DNA of 64,000 bases from assembly GCF_000069225.1 (NCBI RefSeq), contig NC_010407.1:930001-994000 (forward strand). Direction: 5' to 3'. Under the pieces are notes generated by a model. The model was not told where the DNA came from. It ran no database searches and saw nothing but the letters and a program-made list of their open reading frames with translations. Numbering within the stretch: position 1 is the first letter of the stretch; every line of letters begins with the position of its first letter. Shown here one piece after another: positions 7,948-16,015 of the stretch. A program made the translations under genes and the position numbers. This stretch comes from Clavibacter sepedonicus. GTDB lineage: Bacteria > Actinomycetota > Actinomycetes > Actinomycetales > Microbacteriaceae.

Positions 7948-9759
7948 TCAGACCCCGCCGCCCCCGCCTCCTCCACCGCCGCCGCCGGAGGTCGTGCCTC
8001 CCGAGGATCCGCCGCTCGAGCTCGAGCCGGAGTACGCGCCGTGCATGCTGGAGGACACCGAGCCGAGGCTCGACGCGAAGGCAGCGGGCGCGAACGGCGT
8101 CTGTCCGGCGTACCAGCCCGGCCGGTCCCGCGCGTGCTCGTAGCGGCGGCCGAGCTCGTCGGCCCACTCGCGCTCCTGGCCGAACATGGCGGCGTACGGC
8201 AGCAGCTCCTCGGTGAGGCGCAGCACGTCGCGGTCGTCGCGCGGGAGGTCCTGCCGCTCGGCGCCATCGGGCGACTGCAGCATGCGGATCCGGTCGGCCT
8301 CGGCCAGCCGGATGAACTCGCGGAGCCCCGCCAGGTGGTCGCGCAGCGCCACGCCGCGCTCGGTGAGCGGGTGCTTCACGAGCGCGACGATCGCCACCGC
8401 CGTCGCGAGCACGCCCACGACGAGGAACGCGATCACGACCGGCCCGCCGTACGCCTGCGTGAGCGACAGCACAGCGAAGGCGATCGCGGCGACCATGCCG
8501 AGCGACGCGGCCACCAGCAGCAGCGTGATCGCGCCCACCGGCAGCGGCTTCCGCAGGCCGTCCGCCACGGTGCGCTTCGTGATCCCGGCCATCAGCTTCT
8601 GGATCCGCGTCGCCACCTTCGTGTCGGTGCGCTTCAGGTCCTTGACGGCGCCGCCCCCCGCGCCGTCGCCGAAGACCGCGGCGACGAAGCGCCGCTCGTC
8701 CGGGTCGGTGACGCGCGACGGATCCACGAGCTCCAGCGAGAACGCCGGCTTCCGGCCGCCGTCCTGCTCCAGGATCCGCATCGCCCCGCGCACCGCGAGG
8801 TCGAGCAGGAGCGCGGTGGTCGCGCGCGCCGCGTTCCCGGAGATCACGGAGGAGACCAGCACGCCGACGCCCGCGGGCGGGTCGTACTGGGCGACGATGG
8901 TGCCGCGGCCGGGCGCGTCGGCGAGGCGCCGGCGACGCAGCACGAGGGCGCCCGCGGCGGCGGCCAGCGCCAGCAGCGCTCCCGCGAGGGAGAGGCCCGG
9001 CCAGGGCGCGGCGAGGAACGACGAGTCGCGCGGCGTGAACGTGCCGGGCGCGAACCCGATGGAGAGGCTGAGGTTCTCGCGCGGCCCGAGGTCGGTCGCG
9101 GTCGCGACGAAGCCGGCGTCGGTGCGGGTGATCTCCGCGGGCCCGTCCGCGCCCGCGGGTCCGGCGGCCGCGTCCGCGCCGCCCGTGAGCCGCGGGACGA
9201 GTTCCGGCGCGATCTCGACGGTCGCCGACACGCGCCCGAACGGCTGCTCCCAGCCGAGGCCGTTGACGTCCCAGTAGAACTCGTCGGCGTCCGTGTCGGC
9301 GTAGGCGCGGGTCACGTCGTGCTGCTCGTACTCGATGACGTAGGCCTGCTCGCCGCGCACGTACGCGTCGTCGTCGGCGATGGTGAGGACCAGCGCGCCG
9401 TCGTCCGAGTCGGTCTCGTACGCGCGCGGCGTGCCGGATCCGTCGGTCACGGAGAGCACCCGGAGGCCGGTCGGGTGGCCGTCGTAGTCCTCCACGAGCT
9501 CGCGGCGGATCCCCCGGTTCTGGTCCCGGTCGGGGAACTCGGCCACGAGCGTCTCGGTGGTGCGGAGCACCGAGCGGCCGTCCGCGTCGGCCGACAGGCG
9601 GTAGTCGGCGTCAAACGAGCGGAAGGAGAAGTCGTCAACGTCGGCGTTCGCCGGGGTGGCGAGGCCGAACGGGATCGCGAGAGCGGCCAGCAGCGCGGCG
9701 ACGACGGCGAGGCGGATCCGGGTGGCTCGGCCGGCGCGGATCCCCGTGCGCTCACCCAC
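7948..9759 (-). CDS. DUF2207 membrane protein
   Basis: A 603-residue protein with a signal peptide (residues about 12-38, ending NADVDDF), an extracellular beta-rich DUF2207 domain to about residue 330, a membrane segment near 345, and further transmembrane pairs around 500-540. The C-terminus is a serine/glycine run ending in at least eleven glycines, typical of this family. The start is GTG 9759, which overlaps the stop of the upstream gene; longer upstream extensions read as out-of-frame sequence. Function of the family is unknown. It is co-transcribed with the 134-residue gene at 10156-9752, and their order resembles the conserved DUF2207 pairs of actinobacteria. Confidence 0.85.
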   Translation of the reverse strand: MGERTGIRAGRATRIRLAVVAALLAALAIPFGLATPANADVDDFSFRSFDADYRLSADADGRSVLRTTETLVAEFPDRDQNRGIRRELVEDYDGHPTGLRVLSVTDGSGTPRAYETDSDDGALVLTIADDDAYVRGEQAYVIEYEQHDVTRAYADTDADEFYWDVNGLGWEQPFGRVSATVEIAPELVPRLTGGADAAAGPAGADGPAEITRTDAGFVATATDLGPRENLSLSIGFAPGTFTPRDSSFLAAPWPGLSLAGALLALAAAAGALVLRRRRLADAPGRGTIVAQYDPPAGVGVLVSSVISGNAARATTALLLDLAVRGAMRILEQDGGRKPAFSLELVDPSRVTDPDERRFVAAVFGDGAGGGAVKDLKRTDTKVATRIQKLMAGITKRTVADGLRKPLPVGAITLLLVAASLGMVAAIAFAVLSLTQAYGGPVVIAFLVVGVLATAVAIVALVKHPLTERGVALRDHLAGLREFIRLAEADRIRMLQSPDGAERQDLPRDDRDVLRLTEELLPYAAMFGQEREWADELGRRYEHARDRPGWYAGQTPFAPAAFASSLGSVSSSMHGAYSGSSSSGGSSGGTTSGGGGGGGGGGGV

Positions 9760-10156
9760 CGGTCGCTCCCGTGCTCGAGCCCGAGCTCGGCCCGGCGTCG
9801 ACCAGCCGCCAGTCCGCGACGAACTCGCGGACGCTGCGGGTCTCGAGGTCGAGCCGCACGCGCTGCAGCAGCCGGTCCGCCTCGTCGAGGTCGCCGGCGT
9901 CCGTGCGCAGGACCTCCCGGCCCGTGTCGATCCGCCGCACGACGAGCTGCGCCTCCCGGCCGAGGCCGCCGACATCCCCGCCGACGACCGCGAGCGCGAT
10001 GGCGCCGATCGCACGCACCGCCCGCCGCACGGGCCGCCGCGGCCCGGGTTCGAGCACGGCCTCGAGGACCTCGGCGGCGACGGCTGGGTCGTCGCCCTGG
10101 TCCCGGCCGCGGTCGCCCTCGTCGTCCCCCGTGCCGGATGCGCCAGCGCTCGTCAT
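9752..10156 (-). CDS. Hypothetical protein upstream of DUF2207 gene
   Basis: A 134-residue protein starting at ATG 10156, with GAGGGGAGCACG as ribosome site. After an acidic, glycine-rich N-terminus come a hydrophobic segment near residues 45-62 (AVRAIGAIALAVVGGD) and a charged C-terminal helical part. Not recognised. The eight-base overlap with the DUF2207 gene means it is translated with it and may act in the same envelope process. Confidence 0.6.
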   Translation of the reverse strand: MTSAGASGTGDDEGDRGRDQGDDPAVAAEVLEAVLEPGPRRPVRRAVRAIGAIALAVVGGDVGGLGREAQLVVRRIDTGREVLRTDAGDLDEADRLLQRVRLDLETRSVREFVADWRLVDAGPSSGSSTGATGG

Positions 10157-10192
10157 CGTGCTCCCCTCGCGCGGCCCCCGCCGCACTCGGAG

Positions 10193-11620
10193 TCAACCAC
10201 GGGATCCGCCCGCCAGCAGGGCCGCGGCGTCGGTGGCCAGGCCCGCGTAGGCCGACTGCCGCTCGAGCCCGGACGCCTCCCGCGCCGCGGCCTGCACGAC
10301 CACGGTCCACGCGTCGTCGCCGTCCTCCACGAGGTACGCGAGCGCGAGCGTGCCCACCGAGCTGCCGCCCTTGAACGCCACGTGGTCGAAGCGCTCCGGC
10401 TCGGGCAGGCCGGGGTTGGCCGCGAGGATCCCGCGCACGGGCTCCCCGGCGGGCGTCTCCGCGAGCTCGGCGAGGCGCAGGTGCGCGCGGGCGATGTCGT
10501 CGGGGGTCGCGAACCAGTCGACGCCGTCGGTCCACACGACGTCCGTGACCGCGGTGACGTGGACGTCGATGAGGCCGCCGGGCAGAGCGTCGAGGAGCGC
10601 GCGCCGCTCGGTCGCGTCGCCGTCCGCCCACTCGGCGCGCAGGGCGCCGTCGTCCTGCCAGCCGACGCGGAAGAGGTCGCGCGTGGTCGGGAGCGGCACG
10701 TTGCGCGGCGGATCCGAGTGGCCGAGGTCCGCGAGCGCCGCCTCCACGCGCTCCCGCCCGACGGCCCGGATGACCATGTCGGTTGCCGTGTTGTCGCTGA
10801 TGGAGATCATCTTCCCCGCGGCCTCGCGCACGCTGACGACGGTGCCGGTCGGGGCGTCCTGCAGCTCGCCGGAGGGGAGGCTGCGGACGTCGTCGGTCAC
10901 GGTGAGCGGGTCGTCCCAGCCGATGCGGTCCTCCTCCACCGCCTGCACGAGCGCGCCCAGGACGTAGAGCTTGAAGATGGATCCGATGGGCCGCGCCTCG
11001 GTCGCCGCGACGCCGTCGGGCAGCACCTCGAGGATCCGCTCGCCGAGCTCCCCGTCGGAGGCCCGCGTGACCGTGAGCGACACGTCGCCGCCGAGCGCCG
11101 CTGCCTGCTCCTCGAGCTCCGCCCAGCTGGTCGCGGGCTCCCGGTCGCCCTCCGGCTCGCCGAAGAACAGGCCCGCGATGAGCCCCGCGTCGTCGACGGC
11201 GACCTGCATGTCGAAGGTCCCGGCCCCCTCGCTCGCGATGGTGGTCACGGACTGCCCGCCCTGCTCCTCGTGCGCGGTCGCGGTCCACGGGCGGCCGCCG
11301 CGCACCTGCTCCAGCACGCCCGCCAGCTCCTCCGCGGGCGCCGCGTCGAGCATCACCTGCGCGAGCCGCTCGCCGGTCTCCTGCACGGGCACCGCGTCGT
11401 CGGCGTTCACCGTGTCGAGCAGCCACTGCGCCTGCTGGCCGACGGGCGACGACGGCAGCACCACGGGCTCGGCGATGGTCGCGGGCGTGGCGGGATCTCC
11501 GGGGGACGCCGAGCACGCGGTCGCCAGCGCGGTCACGGCGGCGAGGGCGATCGCGACGCGGGATCGGCGGGATGGGCGGGTCGGTCGGTGCGGTGACGCG
11601 GGCATGCGTCCATCCGACAC
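10193..11620 (-). CDS. Beta-lactamase-like serine hydrolase lipoprotein
   Basis: A 475-residue lipoprotein: basic N-terminus, hydrophobic segment at residues 22-35 and a lipobox around ALATAC with the lipid-carrying Cys36. An N-terminal domain of about 130 residues resembles the NTF2-like domain found before such hydrolases. The catalytic part has the class A signatures in order: SIFK (S214 to K217), SDN (275-277) and a KGG box in FKGGSS near residue 425. The enzyme probably acts on peptidoglycan or a beta-lactam at the outer face of the membrane. GTG 11620 is used here; ATG 11605 is an alternative start. Resistance cannot be inferred from sequence. Confidence 0.8.
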   Translation of the reverse strand: MSDGRMPASPHRPTRPSRRSRVAIALAAVTALATACSASPGDPATPATIAEPVVLPSSPVGQQAQWLLDTVNADDAVPVQETGERLAQVMLDAAPAEELAGVLEQVRGGRPWTATAHEEQGGQSVTTIASEGAGTFDMQVAVDDAGLIAGLFFGEPEGDREPATSWAELEEQAAALGGDVSLTVTRASDGELGERILEVLPDGVAATEARPIGSIFKLYVLGALVQAVEEDRIGWDDPLTVTDDVRSLPSGELQDAPTGTVVSVREAAGKMISISDNTATDMVIRAVGRERVEAALADLGHSDPPRNVPLPTTRDLFRVGWQDDGALRAEWADGDATERRALLDALPGGLIDVHVTAVTDVVWTDGVDWFATPDDIARAHLRLAELAETPAGEPVRGILAANPGLPEPERFDHVAFKGGSSVGTLALAYLVEDGDDAWTVVVQAAAREASGLERQSAYAGLATDAAALLAGGSRG

Positions 11621-11625
11621 GAATA

Positions 11626-11671
11626 GGGCCGCCCGGGCGTCCCCCAGGAGGGGGAATCGTCCGGGCGGCCC
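11626..11671 (-). terminator. Two-tier hairpin terminator downstream of the Rv2525c-like gene
   Basis: An 11-bp perfect inverted repeat (11626-11636 with 11661-11671) encloses a second small hairpin (TCCCCC AGGA GGGGGA, 11640-11655). It lies just beyond the stop of the minus-strand gene ending at 11699 and before the start of the next minus-strand gene, as expected for a terminator. Confidence 0.7.
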
Positions 11672-11698
11672 CGTGGGTCGCCTCGTGGCGGGGTGGGA

Positions 11699-12961
11699 TC
11701 AGCCGCGCGGCTCGACTCGGCTCTGGCCCGCGTCGCGACCGGAGACGATGTTCGTGTCGATGCCGATCGCCCCGTCGCCCGTGCCGATCGTGTGCTCGAG
11801 GATCTGGTCGAAGGCCCAGTTCTCCGGGATCTTGACGCCGAGGTTCGCGCCCCAGCCGGTGGACATGTCGGCCACGTAGCTGAGCTCGGTGAGGTGCGCG
11901 GCGGCGAGCGTGCGGCAGATGCGGCGGCCGGCGTACACGCCCACGCGGTAGGAGCTGCCGCGGCGGCGGAGCTCGTCGTGGATCCCGCGGAAGTACGGCG
12001 CGAGGTACGTCTCGACCTCGTCGCCCGTCGCGTCGAAGTCGACCGCGTAGTAGATGGGTGTGCCCGGCAGGAAGCCGAGGCGGCGGGCCGCGTCGTCGGC
12101 CCGGCCGGCCGCGCGCACCCCGAGGCCGTACGAGAAGTACGTGGTGTCGGTGCCGCCCTCCTGGAAGATCGGGACGACCTTCAGGCCGCCCGCGAAGATG
12201 GCATCGAGCTCGCCGTCCACGATGCGCTTCTCGAGCGCGTCCGGCCGGTCGGAGTTCGTGAGGTAGCGGCCGACGATCGTGTAGCCGGCGTCCTTCAGGG
12301 TCTTCGCGCGCTCGGGCGTGATGACGGTGATGCCGTCCGCCGCGGTGCCCGGACGCGTGGGGTCGCCGTTGCTGGCGAGGAGCGCGGCCCACGTGCGGTA
12401 GTCGCCGCGACCGGTCTCGGGGAGCGCCACCGTGCGCTGGAACTGGCTGATGCGCACGCCCTGCTCGGCGGAGAAGGTGCCGTCGACCGGCCCGTCCCAC
12501 GTGCTCATGACCACGAGCGACGCCTGGAGCAGGTGCACGAGGTAGCCGGTGGTGTCGGCGGATCCCACGGTGAGCGTCGCCTGCTTCTGCAGCGCTGCGC
12601 GCGTGAGCGGCCCCATGACGCCGTTGGCCGTGGCCTCGTCGATGCCGATCTCGAGCTGGAGCGCGTGGATGAGGACCTTGTGGGAGTCGCCCGTCCACAC
12701 GCCGTCGGTGGTGACGGCGGGGAAGCCCGTGCGGGCGCCGTAGCGCGCGACGAGCTGCTTCTGGATGTCGCGGACGACCGGGCGGCCGTTGGACGCGAGT
12801 GGGACCTCGGGGATCGGGGTCGCGGGGGTGGTGGCGTCGTCGGCGTGCGCGGGACCCGCGGCGACGAGGGCGACGGGGACGGCGGCGAGGGCGCCGCCCA
12901 GGACGGAGCGTCGGGACAGGACGGAGCGTCGGGACAGGACGGAGCGTCGGGACAGGTTCAT
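11699..12961 (-). CDS. Tat-exported Rv2525c-like (DUF1906) glycoside hydrolase-like protein
   Basis: A 420-residue exported protein. The signal peptide contains three SRRSVL units (residues 4-21) followed by a hydrophobic stretch and AHA cleavage near residue 40, so it is a Tat substrate. Residues about 60-200 look like a peptidoglycan-binding region (two GPLTRAALQ-type segments). Residues about 205-415 match the Rv2525c-like DUF1906 domain, a TIM-barrel related to GH25 muramidases: TIVGRYLTNSD, YYAVDFDATGDEV and VGVYAG are visible. Rv2525c of Mycobacterium tuberculosis is also Tat-exported. The start is ATG 12961 with GGGAGG upstream. A role in cell-wall remodelling is likely; the reaction is unproven. 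Confidence 0.88.
   Translation of the reverse strand: MNLSRRSVLSRRSVLSRRSVLGGALAAVPVALVAAGPAHADDATTPATPIPEVPLASNGRPVVRDIQKQLVARYGARTGFPAVTTDGVWTGDSHKVLIHALQLEIGIDEATANGVMGPLTRAALQKQATLTVGSADTTGYLVHLLQASLVVMSTWDGPVDGTFSAEQGVRISQFQRTVALPETGRGDYRTWAALLASNGDPTRPGTAADGITVITPERAKTLKDAGYTIVGRYLTNSDRPDALEKRIVDGELDAIFAGGLKVVPIFQEGGTDTTYFSYGLGVRAAGRADDAARRLGFLPGTPIYYAVDFDATGDEVETYLAPYFRGIHDELRRRGSSYRVGVYAGRRICRTLAAAHLTELSYVADMSTGWGANLGVKIPENWAFDQILEHTIGTGDGAIGIDTNIVSGRDAGQSRVEPRG
12900..12953 (-). repeat. Three 18-bp tandem repeats inside the Tat signal peptide
   Basis: Three identical 18-bp units at 12900-12917, 12918-12935 and 12936-12953 encode SRRSVL three times, triplicating the twin-arginine pair. 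Perfect identity at DNA level points to recent slippage. The reading frame is kept. Confidence 0.9.
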
Positions 12962-13191
12962 CGGTGTGCCTCCCATGCCTGGCCGCCGAGCAGACCGGTC
13001 CGCGGAGCGGCACGGTCGTCCGGAGGACGGCGGTCTGCGGTTGTCCGACGGCCTGATGGCGACGCGTGGTGCCGCCGGGCCGAGCGGGCGTGAACGGACA
13101 CCATACGTGAGGCCCGCGCGCGACGCCGCCCGGCATCCACAGGGGGGGCGGGCGGCGGGCGTGCGGTGGTGCGACGCGGTGGGGGCGGGCG
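12962..13191. other. Intergenic region
   Basis: 230 bases between two minus-strand genes. It must contain the promoter for the Rv2525c-like gene and the end of the envelope-stress operon. I find no convincing gene, terminator or operator in it. Confidence 0.4.
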
Positions 13192-13642
13192 TCAGCTGGC
13201 GGCGGGCGCGGATCCCGCGGGCCCGTCGGATCCGTCGTCGCCCGCGCCGCGGTCGCCCGGGCGCATGCGCTCGCGCGCGTGGTGCATGGTGTCCGACGGC
13301 ACGGGCGGCACCCCGCGGGAGAGCCGCGAGAGGCCGACCCGCACGACGACCGCGGTCGCGATCCCGAACAGCGCCAGCGTGATGAGCGTCGCCGCCCACA
13401 GCGGCAGCGCGAGCAGCAGCGCCACGATCACCGCGGCGAGGAGCCCGAGCGACACGAGCGCGAGCGCGACGCCCGCGCCGAGCATGATGGCGCCCGAGCG
13501 GGCGGACCGGGCGCGCTCGCCGATCTCGCGCTTGGCGGAGTCGATCTCGGCGCGCACCGCGCGGAGCAGGGGGGTCGATGGCCTTCTGGGCGAAGGATCC
13601 GCCCAGCCAGCCGCCGCGGGACGAGCTGTCGTCGTCGGTCAT
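13192..13642 (-). pseudogene. Holin-like (actinobacterial holin-X type) membrane protein, frameshifted
   Basis: Reading from ATG 13642, a sensible start (MTDDDSSSRGGWLGGSFAQ) runs to a run of six C on the coding strand (13570-13575), after which the sensible frame is one base off. With five C the product would read ...AIDPLLRAVRAEIDSAKREIG and continue into two hydrophobic hairpin segments and a charged tail, the pattern of the holin-X / DUF1469 family. The downstream frame alone could start at an internal ATG and give 121 residues. These proteins are usually chromosomal envelope proteins and not phage genes. It is the last gene of the Asp23/AmaP operon, 95 bases after AmaP. Confidence 0.7.
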
Positions 13643-13737
13643 GGTCGTTCTCTTCTCTCGTGCAGGGGAGGGGGCGGGCAGACGGCCGCCCCGGCCCGGA
13701 TCGCGGAGGATCCGTACCGGGGCGGCCGCGGGATGGA

Positions 13738-14343
13738 TCAGGCCAGGCGGGTCTCGCTCGACATGCTCGAGCGGAGGCCGCCGGTGATCTGGATGACGAC
13801 CGGCACCTCGGTGCCGAGCACCGCGTCGAGCCGGCTCACGGCCTCGTCGACCGTGCGGCGGACCGCGACGGGTGAGACGCCGCGACGGGCGACCGCGGTG
13901 ACCCGCAGCGTGGTGCTGCGCGCCACCTCGAACGCCGTGACGTCGACGGAGACGATCGCGGAGTCGTCGCGGAGGGCGTCCCCGAGCAGCTGCTCGGCGA
14001 CCTTCGCGTCGATGACGACGGATCCGCCCGTGGGGGTGGACGCGTCGCGACCGCCCTCGAGCCGGACGAGCGTGCCGGTGCGGCCGTGCCCCTGGCGGAG
14101 CGCGAACCAGGCGAGGACCACGATGAGGACGAGCGCCACGAGGGCGACGACCCAGAGGATCCACTGCTGCCCGCCGGAGAGCGCGTCGGCGACGGGCTGC
14201 TTCGCGTCGGATGCGGCGCCGGAGACCGTCGACTGGACGTCGGGCAGGAGGCTGCCCGCGCCGAGGGCGACGCCCGCGGCGATGAGGACGAGCCCGACCA
14301 CGATGACGAGGAGGCGGTTCAGCGCCCTGTTCGTGCTGGTCAT
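13738..14343 (-). CDS. AmaP-like Asp23-anchoring membrane protein
   Basis: A 201-residue protein with two transmembrane segments (about residues 10-30 and 60-82) separated by a short loop, and a C-terminal cytoplasmic alpha/beta domain of about 100 residues ending in QITGGLRSSMSS. This is the layout of AmaP, which tethers Asp23 family proteins to the membrane in Gram-positive bacteria. The start overlaps the upstream gene by four bases (ATGA). The gene order with two small Asp23-like proteins and a DUF6286-type protein supports an envelope-stress role. Exact family membership should be confirmed with profile searches. Confidence 0.75.
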   Translation of the reverse strand: MTSTNRALNRLLVIVVGLVLIAAGVALGAGSLLPDVQSTVSGAASDAKQPVADALSGGQQWILWVVALVALVLIVVLAWFALRQGHGRTGTLVRLEGGRDASTPTGGSVVIDAKVAEQLLGDALRDDSAIVSVDVTAFEVARSTTLRVTAVARRGVSPVAVRRTVDEAVSRLDAVLGTEVPVVIQITGGLRSSMSSETRLA

Positions 14344-14918
14344 GAGCCCACCTTCCCGTCCTTCGCGAGCGTCACCTTGGCGGTGAGCTTCGGCGTGTAG
14401 TCGTATCCGTCGAGCTCGGCGCGAACGGCCTGCTCGATGGCGGCCTTGTCCGGCGTGTACCCCGAGGAGGGCGTGAGCCGGACGAGCACCTGGCGCTTCG
14501 AGACCGAGACGTCGACCTGGTCGGGCGACACCTCGCCCGCGTAGCTCGCGGTGAGGGCGACGGATCGGGCGATGACGCGGTCGTCGACGACGGCCGCGGT
14601 GCGTCCCACGCTCCCGCCGCGGCGGCCGCGGCTGCCGGGCGTGATGCCCACGATGACGAGGACGAGCCCGACGACCGCCACGGCGACGCCGACCGCGACG
14701 AGGGCGCCGGCCGGGGCCGATGCGGCGTCGAGGGTGGCCGACGCGAGGTCGGCCGGGGCCAGGAGCAGCGGGGCGGAGCCGATGGCCGCGAGGACCGACT
14801 CGGTGCCGAGCCAGGCGAGCACGAGGATCAGCAGCACGGCGAGTGTGATGGCGATCCCGGCGCGCGACGAGTGCGTCTCCCGCCGCACGAGGCGGCGGTA
14901 GGTGCTGTCGGTGCTCAT
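14340..14918 (-). CDS. DUF6286-type membrane protein of the Asp23 operon
   Basis: A 192-residue protein with two transmembrane segments (about residues 20-42 and 68-92) followed by a cytoplasmic domain with a VSVSKRQVLVRLTPSSG strand pair and an acidic helix. This layout matches proteins commonly found in actinobacterial Asp23 operons, annotated as DUF6286. Its start and stop each overlap the neighbours by four bases, so it is translated in step with them. The likely role is a membrane partner of Asp23 proteins; there is no enzymatic motif. Confidence 0.72.
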   Translation of the reverse strand: MSTDSTYRRLVRRETHSSRAGIAITLAVLLILVLAWLGTESVLAAIGSAPLLLAPADLASATLDAASAPAGALVAVGVAVAVVGLVLVIVGITPGSRGRRGGSVGRTAAVVDDRVIARSVALTASYAGEVSPDQVDVSVSKRQVLVRLTPSSGYTPDKAAIEQAVRAELDGYDYTPKLTAKVTLAKDGKVGS

Positions 14919-15289
14919 GAGACCCTCCTGCGTTCCTGGATGCGCGCGCCCGTGATCCGCAGGTCGACCCGGCCCACGGTGGACCCCGTGAGGCCGAGCA
15001 CGCGGTCGCGGACCTCGGTCTGCGCGCGGATGAGGCGCTCCACCAGCGTCCCCTCGCGGACCGGGCGGTCCGAGAGGGCGGGGACGCGGATGGGGGTGCG
15101 CGCCTCGACGGTGAGCTTGCCGCCGGCGTCCGTCAGCGTCACGGAGACGTCGGTCGCGGGCACCTCGAGGGCGTCCGCGGTGACGGCCGAGACGACGCGG
15201 CGCACGGCGCGCGACGTGATCGTGGTGCGGCCGCGGGTCGCCTGCGTCGCGGTGCCGGGCGTCCCGGGGGCCGCGATCGCGGCGCTCAC
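14915..15289 (-). CDS. Asp23-like protein
   Basis: A 124-residue soluble protein. After a low-complexity N-terminus come TITSRAVRRVVSAVTADAL, then VSVTLTDAGGKLTVEART and a helix RLIRAQTEVRDRVLGLTG with a VGRVDLRITGAR strand. This helix-strand-strand-helix-strand arrangement is that of the Asp23 domain. In Gram-positive bacteria Asp23 proteins form a membrane-associated network under the envelope. Four-base overlaps on both sides place it in the five-gene minus-strand operon from 15812 to 13738. Confidence 0.75.
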   Translation of the reverse strand: MSAAIAAPGTPGTATQATRGRTTITSRAVRRVVSAVTADALEVPATDVSVTLTDAGGKLTVEARTPIRVPALSDRPVREGTLVERLIRAQTEVRDRVLGLTGSTVGRVDLRITGARIQERRRVS

Positions 15290-15474
15290 GACGACCGGCG
15301 CCCGCGGAGGGCGTCGGCGAGGCCGCGGACGTCCAGCTTGCCCTCGAGGACGCGGCCGACGCCGAAGCCCGCGGCCATGAAGATCAGGACGAGGAGGAAG
15401 CCGCCGAAGCCGAATGCGAGCCCGGAGAGCGCGAGGACCGCGCCGACGAGGAGGCCCGTGGTCGTGGGGGTCAC
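15286..15474 (-). CDS. Small DUF2273-like membrane protein
   Basis: A 62-residue protein with two adjoining hydrophobic stretches (residues 6-22 and 24-41) and a C-terminal basic amphipathic segment (GKLDVRGLADALRGRR). The length, the two-helix hairpin and the location directly after an Asp23 gene match DUF2273 proteins that anchor Asp23 complexes. The start overlaps the Asp23 gene stop by four bases. Confidence 0.75.
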   Translation of the reverse strand: MTPTTTGLLVGAVLALSGLAFGFGGFLLVLIFMAAGFGVGRVLEGKLDVRGLADALRGRRSS

Positions 15475-15812
15475 TGGACGCGCTTCTCGGCCGCGTCGTC
15501 GTCGGACGACTTGTCAGACGGCAGGTTCACGTCGGTGATCGTGACGTTGACCTCGGTGACCTCCATGCCGACGACCTGGGTCTCGCCGACCTCGACGGAG
15601 ATGCCCTGGCCGCGGTCCTGCTGGCCGATCACGTTGCGGATCGCGCCGACGGCACGGGCCGCGCCGTTGCCGAGGTCGTGGACGCCGGGGACCTGGCGGG
15701 CCGCGATGCCGGCGACCTTCTCCACGACGCCGTCGGCGATGGTGTTCTTGCCGCCGGTGGAGCCGGTGCCGGTGACGCCGGTGGAAGCGGACGTGGGGGT
15801 GATGCTCGACAT
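15471..15812 (-). CDS. Asp23-family protein with internal in-frame deletion
   Basis: A 113-residue protein and the first gene of the envelope-stress operon. It is closely similar to the intact Asp23 protein at 55107-55550 (shared blocks NTIADGVVEKVAGIAARQVP and VHDLGNGAARAVGAIRN) but lacks 32 residues between VEVGE and QVVGM. That missing block is the second strand and amphipathic helix of the fold. The reading frame is kept, so a shortened protein is probably made. ATG 15812 is chosen because GAGAGAG lies upstream and the protein then aligns with its paralogue. Whether the shortened protein still assembles is doubtful. Confidence 0.8.
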   Translation of the reverse strand: MSSITPTSASTGVTGTGSTGGKNTIADGVVEKVAGIAARQVPGVHDLGNGAARAVGAIRNVIGQQDRGQGISVEVGETQVVGMEVTEVNVTITDVNLPSDKSSDDDAAEKRVQ

Positions 15813-16015
15813 GGTGTCTCTCTCGTGGTGTTCGGAAGGTGATGGTGGTGCAGCTGCGTGGCGCGGATCCGAGGGTGCCTCGCGATCCCGCTTCGTCATT
15901 CAGACGCATGGACCGACCGGTTCGGCACGCGGTTCAGGCGACTCCCAGGGAGCGCGCGTGGCGCTTCGCCTGCCGGACACGGATCGGGGCGGGAGCGGAT
16001 ACCGCCCGGCGCCCC
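15813..16015. other. Intergenic region with Asp23-operon promoter
   Basis: 203 bases upstream of the Asp23 operon (minus strand) and downstream of the AraC gene (also minus). It should hold the AraC-gene terminator and the operon promoter. I see no clear sigma-factor boxes. Confidence 0.35.

Noticed and set aside
10193..11620. Antibiotic-resistance beta-lactamase
   Set aside because: The catalytic motifs are present, but the extra N-terminal domain and lipoprotein anchor are usual for chromosomal peptidoglycan-related hydrolases; resistance cannot be claimed.
13192..13642. Prophage remnant because of a holin-like gene
   Set aside because: No other phage gene is near; holin-X-type proteins commonly occur in chromosomal envelope-stress operons like this one.
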